A DNA stretch of 64,000 nucleotides. Origin: Rhodanobacter sp. ANJX3. Its GTDB lineage: Bacteria; Pseudomonadota; Gammaproteobacteria; Xanthomonadales; Rhodanobacteraceae. Below the pieces are notes generated by a model. That model was not told the DNA's origin. It saw only the letters and a program-made list of their open reading frames with translations, and ran no database searches. The position numbers were made by a program, and so were the translations under genes. Positions 17,299 through 29,771 of the stretch are shown here, one piece after another. Location of the stretch: assembly GCF_014200755.1 (NCBI RefSeq), contig NZ_JACHCM010000003.1:434001-498000 (forward strand), read 5' to 3'. Position 1 is the first letter of the stretch, and each line of letters starts with the position of its first letter.

Positions 17299-19428
17299 CT
17301 AGGCCGTGCCCAGCCGGCGCGCGTCGACCACATTGGGCAGCACGGTCAGTTTGCTCAGCAGGGTGGATAGCTGTTCGAAGTCGCGCACGCGCAGGGTGTA
17401 GCGCATTTCCACTTCGCCGGTGTGGGCGAACAGACGGCTGGACGAGGCGATGATGTGCGCATTGGTATTGCTGATGATGCCGGTCACGTCCTTTTGCAGA
17501 CCCTTGCGGTCGTAACCGCGCACTTCGATGTCGATCTCGTAGGCCTGGTTGGCCGCGTTGCCCCAGCTCACCTCGATGACCCGATCCGGATCGGTGCGCA
17601 TCAGCCGCGCCAGGCTGGCACAGTCGGCGCGATGCACGGACACGCCGCGACCCTTGGTGACGAAGCCGCGCACCGCATCGCCAGGCAGCGGTTGGCAGCA
17701 GCGCGCCAGCGTGGTGAGCAGGTTGCCGACGCCTTCGATGCTCAGCGCGCTGTGATCGAGCGATGACGGCCGCGCGACGTATGCCGGCGCCGGCGCGACA
17801 GGCGCCGCCGGCGGCTGCGCGGCTTCCTGCAGTACGCGCGAAATCTGCCCGGGCAGCAGTTCGCCGAGCGCCAGCGCGACCAGCAGCTCCTCGTGATTCT
17901 TCAGATGAAAGTGCGCCGGCAGCTTGGCGATATCCATGCTCGGCAGCGCCAGCCGCTTCATTTCGCGCTCGAACATCGTGCGGCCCACGGCAACGTTGGC
18001 GTCATGCGCGATGCGCCGGAACCACGCCCGCACCTTGTCCTTCGCCCGCGCCGTGGTGAGATAGCCGTGATGCGGCGACAGCCAGTCGCGGCTGGGCTCG
18101 CCCAGTTTGGTGGTCAGTATTTCGACCCGATCGCCGCTCTGCGGCTGAAACGTCAGCGGCACGATGCGGCCGTTGACCTTGGCGCCGCGGCAACGATGGC
18201 CGACTTCGGTATGCACGAGGTACGCGAAATCCAGCACCGTCGCGCCGTGCGCCAGATCGAAAATCTCGCCTTTGGGCGTCAGCAGGTAGACGCGGTCTTC
18301 GAGCAGCTCGCTGTGCAGGTCGGCGGCCAGCGCGCTGTCGTCTTCGCCGCGCGGTTCGAGCAGCTTGCGCATCCAGGCGATCTTCGCCTCGAACTCGACG
18401 TCGCTGCTGCCGCCCTCTTTATAACGCCAGTGCGCGGCCACGCCCAGCTCGTTGGCGTGATGCATTTCGTGCGTGCGGATCTGCACCTCCAGCGTCTTGC
18501 CGGCTGGTCCGAGCACGGCCGTGTGCAGCGAGCGGTAGCCGTTGGCCTTGGGCCGCGCGATGTAGTCGTCGAACTCGCCGGGCAAGTGCGGCCAGCGCGC
18601 ATGCACCAGGCCGAGCGCCGCATAGCAGTCGGCCACGCTGTCGACCAGGATGCGCACCGCGCGGATGTCGTACAGGTCGGAAAAATCCAGCGACTTGCGC
18701 TGCATCTTTTTCCAGATCGAATAGATGTGCTTCGGACGGCCGGCCAGATCGGCGCGGATGCCTGCGGCCTCCAGCGTCTGGCCCAGCTCGGTCAGCGCCT
18801 CGCGAATGAACTTTTCGCGATCGCCGCGGCGCTCGTCGAGCAGCTTGGCGATGCGCCGGTAGACATCCGGCTGCAGGAAGCGAAAGGCCAGATCCTCCAG
18901 TTCCCACTTCAGCTGCCAGATGCCGAGACGGTTGGCCAGCGGCGCATGGATGTCGCGGGTCAGCCGCGCCAGCGCAGCGCTTTGTTCGACCGGCAGATCC
19001 ACCGCGGCGCGCATCCGGGCCAACTGCCGCGCCAGCAAAACGAACACCACGCGCAGATCGCGCACGATCGCCAGCAGCAGTCGACGCAAACCTTCCGTCG
19101 CCTTGTCCGGCGCATGCTGGGCGTGCAACGCCCACACCTGTTCTGCCGCCTGCTGGCCGTCGACCAGCCGCTTCAGTTCTGCCGGCAACGTAACGCTCTG
19201 CGCCTTCCATGCCGCCGGCGCTGCGCGCGCCAGCTCGAACCACAGTGCAGCCGCCTGGGTCTGCGCATCGCAGCCCAGTAGCTCGAGCAGGTCCAGCACG
19301 TCGCAGCATTCCACTTCGGGCAAGTGCTGCGACGAGCAGGCATCCAACGCTGCCGCCATCGCGGGCGACAGCTGGCCGGCGCGATCGCGCCAGTGCTGCA
19401 GGCTGGAGGGTTTGACGACTGACGGCAC
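17299..19428 (-). CDS. relA: (p)ppGpp synthetase RelA
   Basis: A RelA/SpoT homolog of about 709 residues. The N-terminal hydrolase region lacks the HD and ED metal-binding motifs, so it is probably hydrolase-dead. The synthetase domain has GRPKHIYSIWKKM, DIRAVRILVDSVADCYAALG and the EFDDYIARPKANGYRSLHT motif. The acidic ExDD signature (EFDD) is that of RelA rather than the RxKD of bifunctional Rel/SpoT. A TGS domain (VYLLTPKGEIFDLAHGATVL), a Cys-containing zinc-finger-like region (LARCCQPLPGDAVRGFVT) and a C-terminal ACT domain follow. It makes (p)ppGpp on stalled ribosomes. The start is taken as GTG at 19428, with AAGGAC about ten bases upstream; this choice is not certain. It ends in TAG. 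Confidence 0.92.
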   Translation of the reverse strand: MPSVVKPSSLQHWRDRAGQLSPAMAAALDACSSQHLPEVECCDVLDLLELLGCDAQTQAAALWFELARAAPAAWKAQSVTLPAELKRLVDGQQAAEQVWALHAQHAPDKATEGLRRLLLAIVRDLRVVFVLLARQLARMRAAVDLPVEQSAALARLTRDIHAPLANRLGIWQLKWELEDLAFRFLQPDVYRRIAKLLDERRGDREKFIREALTELGQTLEAAGIRADLAGRPKHIYSIWKKMQRKSLDFSDLYDIRAVRILVDSVADCYAALGLVHARWPHLPGEFDDYIARPKANGYRSLHTAVLGPAGKTLEVQIRTHEMHHANELGVAAHWRYKEGGSSDVEFEAKIAWMRKLLEPRGEDDSALAADLHSELLEDRVYLLTPKGEIFDLAHGATVLDFAYLVHTEVGHRCRGAKVNGRIVPLTFQPQSGDRVEILTTKLGEPSRDWLSPHHGYLTTARAKDKVRAWFRRIAHDANVAVGRTMFEREMKRLALPSMDIAKLPAHFHLKNHEELLVALALGELLPGQISRVLQEAAQPPAAPVAPAPAYVARPSSLDHSALSIEGVGNLLTTLARCCQPLPGDAVRGFVTKGRGVSVHRADCASLARLMRTDPDRVIEVSWGNAANQAYEIDIEVRGYDRKGLQKDVTGIISNTNAHIIASSSRLFAHTGEVEMRYTLRVRDFEQLSTLLSKLTVLPNVVDARRLGTA

Positions 19429-19626
19429 GAAACGATAAGTCCTTGAGCTAGGTAAGCATATTAGCCGTTGGTCGACAGGATGGGCCGCACGTTCGCCCCA
19501 TCTCGCGAAGACATTCTGTGTCGACGCTTGGCTTACGGGTGATTTACCGCGCAGAATCGCACATCGGCTCATGCTTTAGACCCGCCTGTTTCGCCCACGC
19601 CTGTCCGCTATCCAAGGATCCATTCC

Positions 19627-20106
19627 ATGATGATTCGACTGCGCTTCACCCTTTTGTCGGCAGCTCTCGCCCTGTGCTGCCTGTCCGTACACGCCCAGCA
19701 GACCGACGGTCTGCAGCAACGCATGAGCGCCGAAGAGTTCAAGGCCGCCGGTCTGGACAAGCTGTCGCCGCAGGAGCTGCAGAATCTGGACGGTTGGCTC
19801 AGTGCACATGCCAAGGTCAAGGTGACCACTCGCGTTGTCACCGAAAGCGGCAAGCCGGTCTTTTATCCCGAGCAGGGCAAGCGCGGCAAAATTTACGCGC
19901 ATCTGGTCGGACATTTCGGTGGGTGGTCTGTCGGCAGAGAATTGACGCTGGACAATGGCCAGGTTTGGAAACAGGTCGGCAGCGACAGCCCGTCCTGCCT
20001 GACTTCGGACAATCCTTCGGTCAAGATCAAGCCATCGCTCATGGGTACCTGGTTGATGTTCGTCAATGGCTGCAACGACGATGCACACGTTGAGCGGGTC
20101 AAGTAA
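19627..20106 (+). CDS. Small secreted protein of unknown function
   Basis: A 159-residue protein with a clear signal peptide (MMIRLRFTLLSAALALCCLS, cleavage after VHA). The mature part starts with a helical MSAEEFKAAGLDKLSPQELQ segment. A beta-rich domain follows (KIYAHLVGHFGGWSVGREL, then LDNGQVWKQVGSD) with two cysteines that may form a disulfide. The GRELTLDNGQVWKQV wording recalls small SH3-like secreted proteins in xanthomonads. AAGGA sits eight bases before the ATG. It is convergent with hrpA. Function not recognised. Confidence 0.8.
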   Translation: MMIRLRFTLLSAALALCCLSVHAQQTDGLQQRMSAEEFKAAGLDKLSPQELQNLDGWLSAHAKVKVTTRVVTESGKPVFYPEQGKRGKIYAHLVGHFGGWSVGRELTLDNGQVWKQVGSDSPSCLTSDNPSVKIKPSLMGTWLMFVNGCNDDAHVERVK

Positions 20107-20137
20107 AGCCAAACCACGCCTCGATATCAGTTAGGTA

Positions 20138-24353
<4,216 letters not shown>

Positions 24354-24355
<2 letters not shown>

Positions 24356-24368
24356 AGCCGGTGACTAT
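24354..24368. promoter_or_regulatory. OxyR-like ATAG-N7-CTAT site upstream of dps
   Basis: ATAG-CCGGTGA-CTAT matches the outer ATAG/CTAT elements and spacing of the E. coli OxyR consensus; the inner T and A positions are not conserved. It lies 87 bases before the dps start and overlaps the hrpA start region. dps is a classical OxyR target. Motif seen; function inferred. Confidence 0.4.
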
Positions 24369-24454
24369 CGGCGACATCGGCACGATTCATTTCCTTCGTG
24401 CGCTCGCAGCGGCTAATGTGAGCGCTACAGATTTCACATCGGAAGGAGCAACAC

Positions 24455-24922
24455 ATGGCCATTTCCATAGGTATCGACAAAAAAGATCGCGAAGCGATCG
24501 CCAAGCACCTGTCCAAGCTGCTGGCCGATACGTACTCGCTCTATCTGAAGACCCACAGCTTCCACTGGAACGTCACCGGCCCGCAGTTCAACTCGCTGCA
24601 CGCCATGTTCGAAGTGCAATACAACGAGCTGTGGCTGGCCGCCGACGAAGTCGCCGAGCGCATCCGCACGCTCGACGTGGCCGCGCCGGGCTCCTACAGC
24701 CAGTTCGGCAAGCTCACCTCGATCAAGGAAGAGGCCGGCGTGCCGGACTGGAAGGAGATGGTCGCCCAGCTCGTCGAGGGCCACGAGATCGCCGCGCACA
24801 CCGCTCGCGAGACCATCAAGGCCGCCGATGGCCCCGGCGACGAGGGCACGGCCGACATGGTCACTGGCCGCCTGAAAGAGCACGAGAAAACCGCCTGGAT
24901 GCTGCGCTCACTGCTGAAATAA
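24455..24922 (+). CDS. dps: DNA-binding ferritin-like protein Dps
   Basis: A 155-residue ferritin-like protein that forms dodecamers, oxidises and stores iron with hydrogen peroxide, and protects DNA in stationary phase. The ferroxidase signature is intact: [20 protein letters not shown], followed by the [20 protein letters not shown] helix with its conserved Asp and Glu. The N-terminus ([19 protein letters not shown]) is short, with few lysines, so direct DNA binding by a long basic tail is not evident. A strong GGAAGGAG ribosome-binding site lies just upstream, and an OxyR-like site further up. A perfect hairpin terminator follows. Confidence 0.95.
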   Translation: MAISIGIDKKDREAIAKHLSKLLADTYSLYLKTHSFHWNVTGPQFNSLHAMFEVQYNELWLAADEVAERIRTLDVAAPGSYSQFGKLTSIKEEAGVPDWKEMVAQLVEGHEIAAHTARETIKAADGPGDEGTADMVTGRLKEHEKTAWMLRSLLK

Positions 24923-24952
24923 ACAGCCGACACAGCTCTCGCTTAGCCACAG

Positions 24953-24983
24953 AACGGCGCCATCATGCGATGGCGCCGTTTTT
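24953..24983 (+). terminator. Intrinsic terminator of dps
   Basis: Perfect 12-base stem AACGGCGCCATC / GATGGCGCCGTT with an ATGC loop, followed by TTT. It begins 30 bases after the dps stop. Confidence 0.9.
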
Positions 24984-25153
24984 CATGTCCGCCGCCGACG
25001 GCGCCCGCGGGGGGCACGGCTGCTACGGCTCTTTCCCGACCCGTCCTGACCTCGCGCTGACCATCTTAGACAAGCTTGGTTGAGCCTACCTCCCGGTATT
25101 GGTTAAGCTTCCTGAGCTTATGCGCTTCAACGCAGGCTTTTTCGGGAATTTTT

Positions 25154-27775
25154 TTGAGCGCCACGGCAGCAAACCAAGACAGCAAGTACCCGCTTCTCTC
25201 CGCCCTGGCGATTGCGCTGGTCGTGGCCGCCCTGAATATCGGCTTGTGGTGGTGGGGCAACCTGCCCAACGGGCCGGGCGACTGGCATGGTCAGATCGGC
25301 GGTTTCTCTTACTCCGGCTTCCAGCGCTATCAGAGCCCGTTCAACCACGACTTTCCCAGCGACGAGCAGATCGATAACGATCTGAAGCTGCTCAGCCACT
25401 ACACCTCGCGCATCGCGACCTACTCGATGGTCGAGAACCCGCAGGTCACTCGACTGGCCGAAAAGCAGGGTCTTAAGGTGATGGCCGGCGCACAGATTCT
25501 GAAAGGTCTGGACGGTAACGAGAAAGAGATCGACGCGCTGATTGCCCAGGCCCGCCGCTACCCGGGTACGATCGATCGGGTCATCGTGGGCAACGAAGTT
25601 CTGTTCCGAAACGACCTTACGCCCGAACAGATGATGGCCTATGCCGACCGGGTGCGCGCCGCGCTGCACCAGCCGGTATCCATCGCCGAACCCGACTACA
25701 TCTGGCTGAAGTATCCCGAGCTGGCCGACCACGTCGACTTCATCACCATCCATCTGTTCCCGTTCTGGAACGGCGTGACCGTATCCAGCGGTGAAGACGG
25801 CCAGTCCGACGCGGTTGGGCAGGCGCTCGGCGCCTATCACGCGATCCAGCAGCGCTTTCCGAACAAGCACATCGTGGTCGGCGAAATCGGCTGGCCGTCC
25901 GCCGGCGATCGCCAGAAGCAGTCCTATCCGTCGATCTCCAACGAGGCGATCTTCGACCGCCTGTGGCTGAACGAGGCCAAGAAAGAGAACATCGACTACT
26001 ACCTGTTCGAAGCCTTCGACCAGCCGTGGAAAGAAAATCTCGGTGAAGGCCGCACCGGCGCCTACTGGGGCGTGTTCAACGCCGATCGCCAACTGAAGTT
26101 CCCCCTGACCGGCCCGATCATCGAGGACACCAGCTGGCCGTGGAAGGCGCTGGCTGCGAGCCTTTTGGCACTGCTGCCGATGATCTGGTTCGCCCGTCGC
26201 TTCAGCCGCTTCAAGCCGATGGGCCGGCTGTTTTTCTGCGCCTTGATCCAGCTGGCCTGCGGGCTGCTGACCTGGTCGGCGACGCTGCCGTTCAACTTCT
26301 ATCTGAGCTGGATCGACTGGACCATGCTGGCCCTGCTGTTCCCGGCGCAGATCGCGATCCTGGCCATTTTGCTGATCAACGGCTTCGAATTCACCGAAGT
26401 GCTGTGGCGCCGCCAGTGGGTGCGCAGTGCCGGCATGCTGCGGCCGGATCGCCCGGAAAAGCAGCCGTTCGTGTCGATCCATCTGGCCTGTTACAACGAG
26501 CCGCCGGAGATGGTCATCATCACGCTCGATTCGCTGGCCGCGCTCGACTACGCCAACTTCGAAGTGCTGGTGATCGACAACAACACCAAGAATCCGGACG
26601 TGTGGAAACCGGTGCAGGCGTACTGCGAGCAGCTCGGCAAGCGCTTCCGCTTCTTCCATCTGGAACCGTGGCCAGGCTTCAAAGCCGGCGCGCTGAACTT
26701 CGGCCTGAAGGAAACCGACCCCGCCGCCGACGTGGTGGCGGTGATCGACGCCGACTACGAGGTGCGCAGCGACTGGCTGGCCACGCTCACCGGCCACTTT
26801 CACGATCCAAAGGTCGCCGTGGTGCAGTGCCCGCAGGCGCATCGCGAGTTCGAGAACAATACGTTCCGCCGCATGACCGCGTGGGAATACGATGGCTTCT
26901 TCCGCATCGGCATGCATCACCGCAACGAGCGCAACGCGATCATCCAGCACGGCACCATGACCATGGTGCGACGTTCGGCGCTGGAAGGCACCGGCGGCTG
27001 GTCGGAATGGACGATCTGCGAGGACGCCGAGCTCGGCCTGCGCCTGATGCACTCCGGCTACGACCTGGTCTACGTCGACGAGCTGATGGGCAAGGGTCTG
27101 ACCCCGGCCGACTTCAAGGCGTACAAGAGCCAGCGCTACCGCTGGGCCTTCGGCGCGATGCAGATCCTCAAGGGCCGCTGGCGCTGGATGACCAAGCCGG
27201 GCCCCCTGTCTGGCGGTCAGCGCTTCCACTTCCTCACCGGCTGGTTCAGCTGGTTCGCCGATGCGCTGCATCTGCTTTTCAGCCTGATGGCGATTTTCTG
27301 GACCGCCGGCATGGTCGCTTTCCCCGAACTGTTCAGCCTGCCGATGCAGCTGTTCCTGATTCCGATCATCGGCTTCTTCTTCGCCAAGGCGATCTTCGGC
27401 ATCGTGTTGTATCGCGCTCGCGTTCCTTGCAGCTGGTACGACACGCTGATGGCCTCGCTGGCCAGCATGGGCCTGAGCCATGCGATCGCGCGCGGCATCC
27501 TGCACGGTCTCACGCGCGAAAAAACCTCCTTCGTGGTGACCGCAAAGAGTCGGCGCCTGGGCGAATCGAGCTTCGCGGCGTTTGCACCGGTGCGCGAGGA
27601 AATGATGATGGCCTTCGCCATCAGCATGTGCGTGGTCGGCATCGCCATGGGCTACGCCTCGCATCTCATCGAAGGCAAGCTGTGGATCTTCATCCTGTGC
27701 GCGCAGTCGATTCCGTATTTCTCGGCCGTGGCCGGTGCATGGATCGCCCATCGGGCCGGCGACAAGGCCGGTTGA
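25154..27775 (+). CDS. NdvB-like membrane beta-glucan synthase: GH17 domain fused to GT2 glycosyltransferase
   Basis: About 873 residues. A transmembrane helix (LSALAIALVVAALNIGLWWW) is followed by a glycoside hydrolase family 17 domain with catalytic candidates in VIVGNEVLF (Glu near 148) and VVGEIGWPS (Glu near 244). Next come membrane helices, then a processive GT2 domain with VSIHLACYNEPPEMV, VAVIDADYEV (DxD near 532), TICEDAELG and QRYRWAFG (QxxRW near 659), and C-terminal helices. The same GH17-GT2 architecture is described for proteobacterial NdvB-type proteins that make beta-1,3-linked, often cyclic, glucans, the GH17 part acting as a transglycosylase. The TTG at 25154 is chosen because GGGAA lies just upstream and no ATG fits; the open frame extends to 25076. 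Product probably a periplasmic or extracellular glucan. Confidence 0.88.
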   Translation: MSATAANQDSKYPLLSALAIALVVAALNIGLWWWGNLPNGPGDWHGQIGGFSYSGFQRYQSPFNHDFPSDEQIDNDLKLLSHYTSRIATYSMVENPQVTRLAEKQGLKVMAGAQILKGLDGNEKEIDALIAQARRYPGTIDRVIVGNEVLFRNDLTPEQMMAYADRVRAALHQPVSIAEPDYIWLKYPELADHVDFITIHLFPFWNGVTVSSGEDGQSDAVGQALGAYHAIQQRFPNKHIVVGEIGWPSAGDRQKQSYPSISNEAIFDRLWLNEAKKENIDYYLFEAFDQPWKENLGEGRTGAYWGVFNADRQLKFPLTGPIIEDTSWPWKALAASLLALLPMIWFARRFSRFKPMGRLFFCALIQLACGLLTWSATLPFNFYLSWIDWTMLALLFPAQIAILAILLINGFEFTEVLWRRQWVRSAGMLRPDRPEKQPFVSIHLACYNEPPEMVIITLDSLAALDYANFEVLVIDNNTKNPDVWKPVQAYCEQLGKRFRFFHLEPWPGFKAGALNFGLKETDPAADVVAVIDADYEVRSDWLATLTGHFHDPKVAVVQCPQAHREFENNTFRRMTAWEYDGFFRIGMHHRNERNAIIQHGTMTMVRRSALEGTGGWSEWTICEDAELGLRLMHSGYDLVYVDELMGKGLTPADFKAYKSQRYRWAFGAMQILKGRWRWMTKPGPLSGGQRFHFLTGWFSWFADALHLLFSLMAIFWTAGMVAFPELFSLPMQLFLIPIIGFFFAKAIFGIVLYRARVPCSWYDTLMASLASMGLSHAIARGILHGLTREKTSFVVTAKSRRLGESSFAAFAPVREEMMMAFAISMCVVGIAMGYASHLIEGKLWIFILCAQSIPYFSAVAGAWIAHRAGDKAG

Positions 27776-27834
27776 ACGCCCGCCGCCAGGTCGCGCGTCC
27801 ATGACTCGACTGCCGGCTGCCTCGATGGGTAGCA

Positions 27835-27902
27835 CCCGCTGCGGTACCTAGCCCAGCAGCGGGGAAACGGCCTGAACTCATCGGTCCTGCACTGATGAGT
27901 TC
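27835..27902. other. Two hairpin-forming inverted repeats after the glucan synthase gene
   Basis: CCCGCTG/CAGCGGG (27835-27863) and GAACTCATC/GATGAGTTC (27874-27902) lie in tandem between the glucan synthase and tamA. Neither is followed by a T-run, so they may be mRNA-stabilising or Rho-associated structures rather than intrinsic terminators. Confidence 0.35.
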
Positions 27903-27992
27903 TGTATCGCTGGGTTACCTTCATACAACGCGGACATTTGTGTAAGTAAGTTCGACGTTTGTATCGAAGCTATTGAGGACGAAACCCCACGC

Positions 27993-29771
27993 ATGCGCCG
28001 ATTTTCACGACGCTCGCCGCTTCTGCTGATCGTTGCTCTGCTGCTGTCGACGCCGCTGGCGCACGCCGCCGTCCAGCTGACGGTGGACGGCGTGGACGAC
28101 ACGCTCAAAGGCGCGGTGACGTCCGGCGTGGAGCTTTCCCAGTACGCCGCGCGCGACATCAGTGCCGCGCAGGTGCGCAGGCTCTACGAAAACGCGCCTG
28201 CCCAGGTGAAAGCGGCGCTGGCGCCCTACGGCTATTACGACGCAACCACCACCGGCGACATCCAGCAGCAGGGCAAGGACTGGAAAGTGGCCCTACACGT
28301 CACGCCCGGCGAGCCGGTGAAAATCACGGCCGTCAATCTCAGCATGGACAAACAGGCATCGGACATCGCGCCGATCCGCCGATCCATGCGCGCGCTGGAA
28401 CGCCAGAAAGGCCAGCCGCTGAACGACGGCGCCTACGACGATCTGCGCGATCGCATCAGCGGTTCGTTGACCGCCAACGGATTTCTCGATGCGAAGCTGG
28501 TCACGCATCGGGTCGAGGTGAATCGCGCCGAGCACAGCGCCGTGATCAACCTGTCTTGGCAGGCCGGCCAGCGCTATCGCTACGGTCAGGTGCATTTCGA
28601 CAATTCGCAGTTCCGCGAGGACTTTCTCGATCGCTACGTGCCGTTCAAGCCCGGCGACTATTTCTCGCAGGACCAGCTGCTGCAGCTGCAGCAGGCGCTG
28701 AACGGCGCCGACTATTTTTCGGTCGTCAACGTGCTGCCCGATGTGGATACCGCGAAAAACGGCGTCGTCGATATTACCGTGCAGCTGGCGCCGGCCAAGC
28801 GCACGATTTATACCGGCGGTCCGTTCATCGGCACCGATACCGGCCTGGGTGTGCGCGGCGGCATCGAGCGGCGCTGGGTCAACGACCGCGGGCACAAGTG
28901 GAAAAACGAGGTCGTACTGGCACAGCGCCTGAAAACGGTTTCCACGCTTTACTCCATTCCCCTGCCTGGGCAGAACCAGCGCAGCCTGAACTATGGCGCC
29001 ACCTATCGCGATTCCGATACCGATACCTCGCAATCGCGCACGCTGGAGCTGGTCGCCAACGAAACCGAGCTATGGCGCGGCTGGACGCGCACGATCGGCC
29101 TGCATGCGCTGTCCGGCACCTTCACTGTCGGCAAGATCGGCGACGAGCCTGACAACACACCGGGCCTCGAACATGGACGCAGCACCGAGGTGTTTGGTCA
29201 GGCTTCGCTGTCGCGCAAGAAGGCCGACAACCCCAACTTCGTCCACCACGGCTGGTCGCTCAGCCTCACCGCCAGCAGCACCGCCGGCACTCTGCTGTCC
29301 GATGCGCGCTTCAGCCAGCTGATGGCCAACGCGAAGTGGATCGATGCCTTCGGTGCCGACGATCGCAACCGGCTGATTCTGCGCGGCACCGCCGGCGTCA
29401 CCTGGACGAACGACTTCACTGCCCTACCGCCGCAGCTGCGCTTTTTCGCCGGCGGCGACCAGTCGATCCGCGGTTACGGCTATCAACAGGTCGGCCCGCT
29501 CAACAGCTACGGCCGCGTGATCGGCGGTGAAAACCTGCTCGTCGCGAGCACCGAAGTGGAGCATTACTTCAACCGCACCTGGGGTATGGCCGCATTCGTC
29601 GACGCAGGCAACGCTTTCACCGGCACTTCTTTCAGCCCCGTCATCGGCGCCGGGCTCGGCGTGCGGTATCTGTCGCCGGTCGGCATGATACGCGTCGATA
29701 TCGGCACCCCCATCCACAACTCTCGCCAGAGCGGTCTCGAACTGCATCTGGTGATCGGGCCGGATCTATGA
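27993..29771 (+). CDS. tamA: Outer-membrane translocation/assembly protein TamA
   Basis: A 592-residue Omp85-family protein. A signal peptide (cleavage after the AHA near residue 25) is followed by POTRA domains (for example VQLTVDGVDDTLKGAV, TPGEPVKITAVNLSM and WQAGQRYRYGQVHFDNSQF). The 16-stranded barrel bears the Omp85 loop motif GGDQSIRGYGYQQVGP and ends with an aromatic/leucine-rich last strand. TamA works with TamB to move proteins and phospholipids toward the outer membrane. Its stop overlaps the tamB start in an ATGA junction, the standard two-gene arrangement. Confidence 0.95.
   Translation: MRRFSRRSPLLLIVALLLSTPLAHAAVQLTVDGVDDTLKGAVTSGVELSQYAARDISAAQVRRLYENAPAQVKAALAPYGYYDATTTGDIQQQGKDWKVALHVTPGEPVKITAVNLSMDKQASDIAPIRRSMRALERQKGQPLNDGAYDDLRDRISGSLTANGFLDAKLVTHRVEVNRAEHSAVINLSWQAGQRYRYGQVHFDNSQFREDFLDRYVPFKPGDYFSQDQLLQLQQALNGADYFSVVNVLPDVDTAKNGVVDITVQLAPAKRTIYTGGPFIGTDTGLGVRGGIERRWVNDRGHKWKNEVVLAQRLKTVSTLYSIPLPGQNQRSLNYGATYRDSDTDTSQSRTLELVANETELWRGWTRTIGLHALSGTFTVGKIGDEPDNTPGLEHGRSTEVFGQASLSRKKADNPNFVHHGWSLSLTASSTAGTLLSDARFSQLMANAKWIDAFGADDRNRLILRGTAGVTWTNDFTALPPQLRFFAGGDQSIRGYGYQQVGPLNSYGRVIGGENLLVASTEVEHYFNRTWGMAAFVDAGNAFTGTSFSPVIGAGLGVRYLSPVGMIRVDIGTPIHNSRQSGLELHLVIGPDL

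Noticed and set aside
25127-27835. A 902-codon open frame on the minus strand
   Set aside because: It is exactly antisense to the GH17-GT2 gene, is His/Arg/Gln-rich as expected for the complement of GC-rich codons, and has no family motifs.
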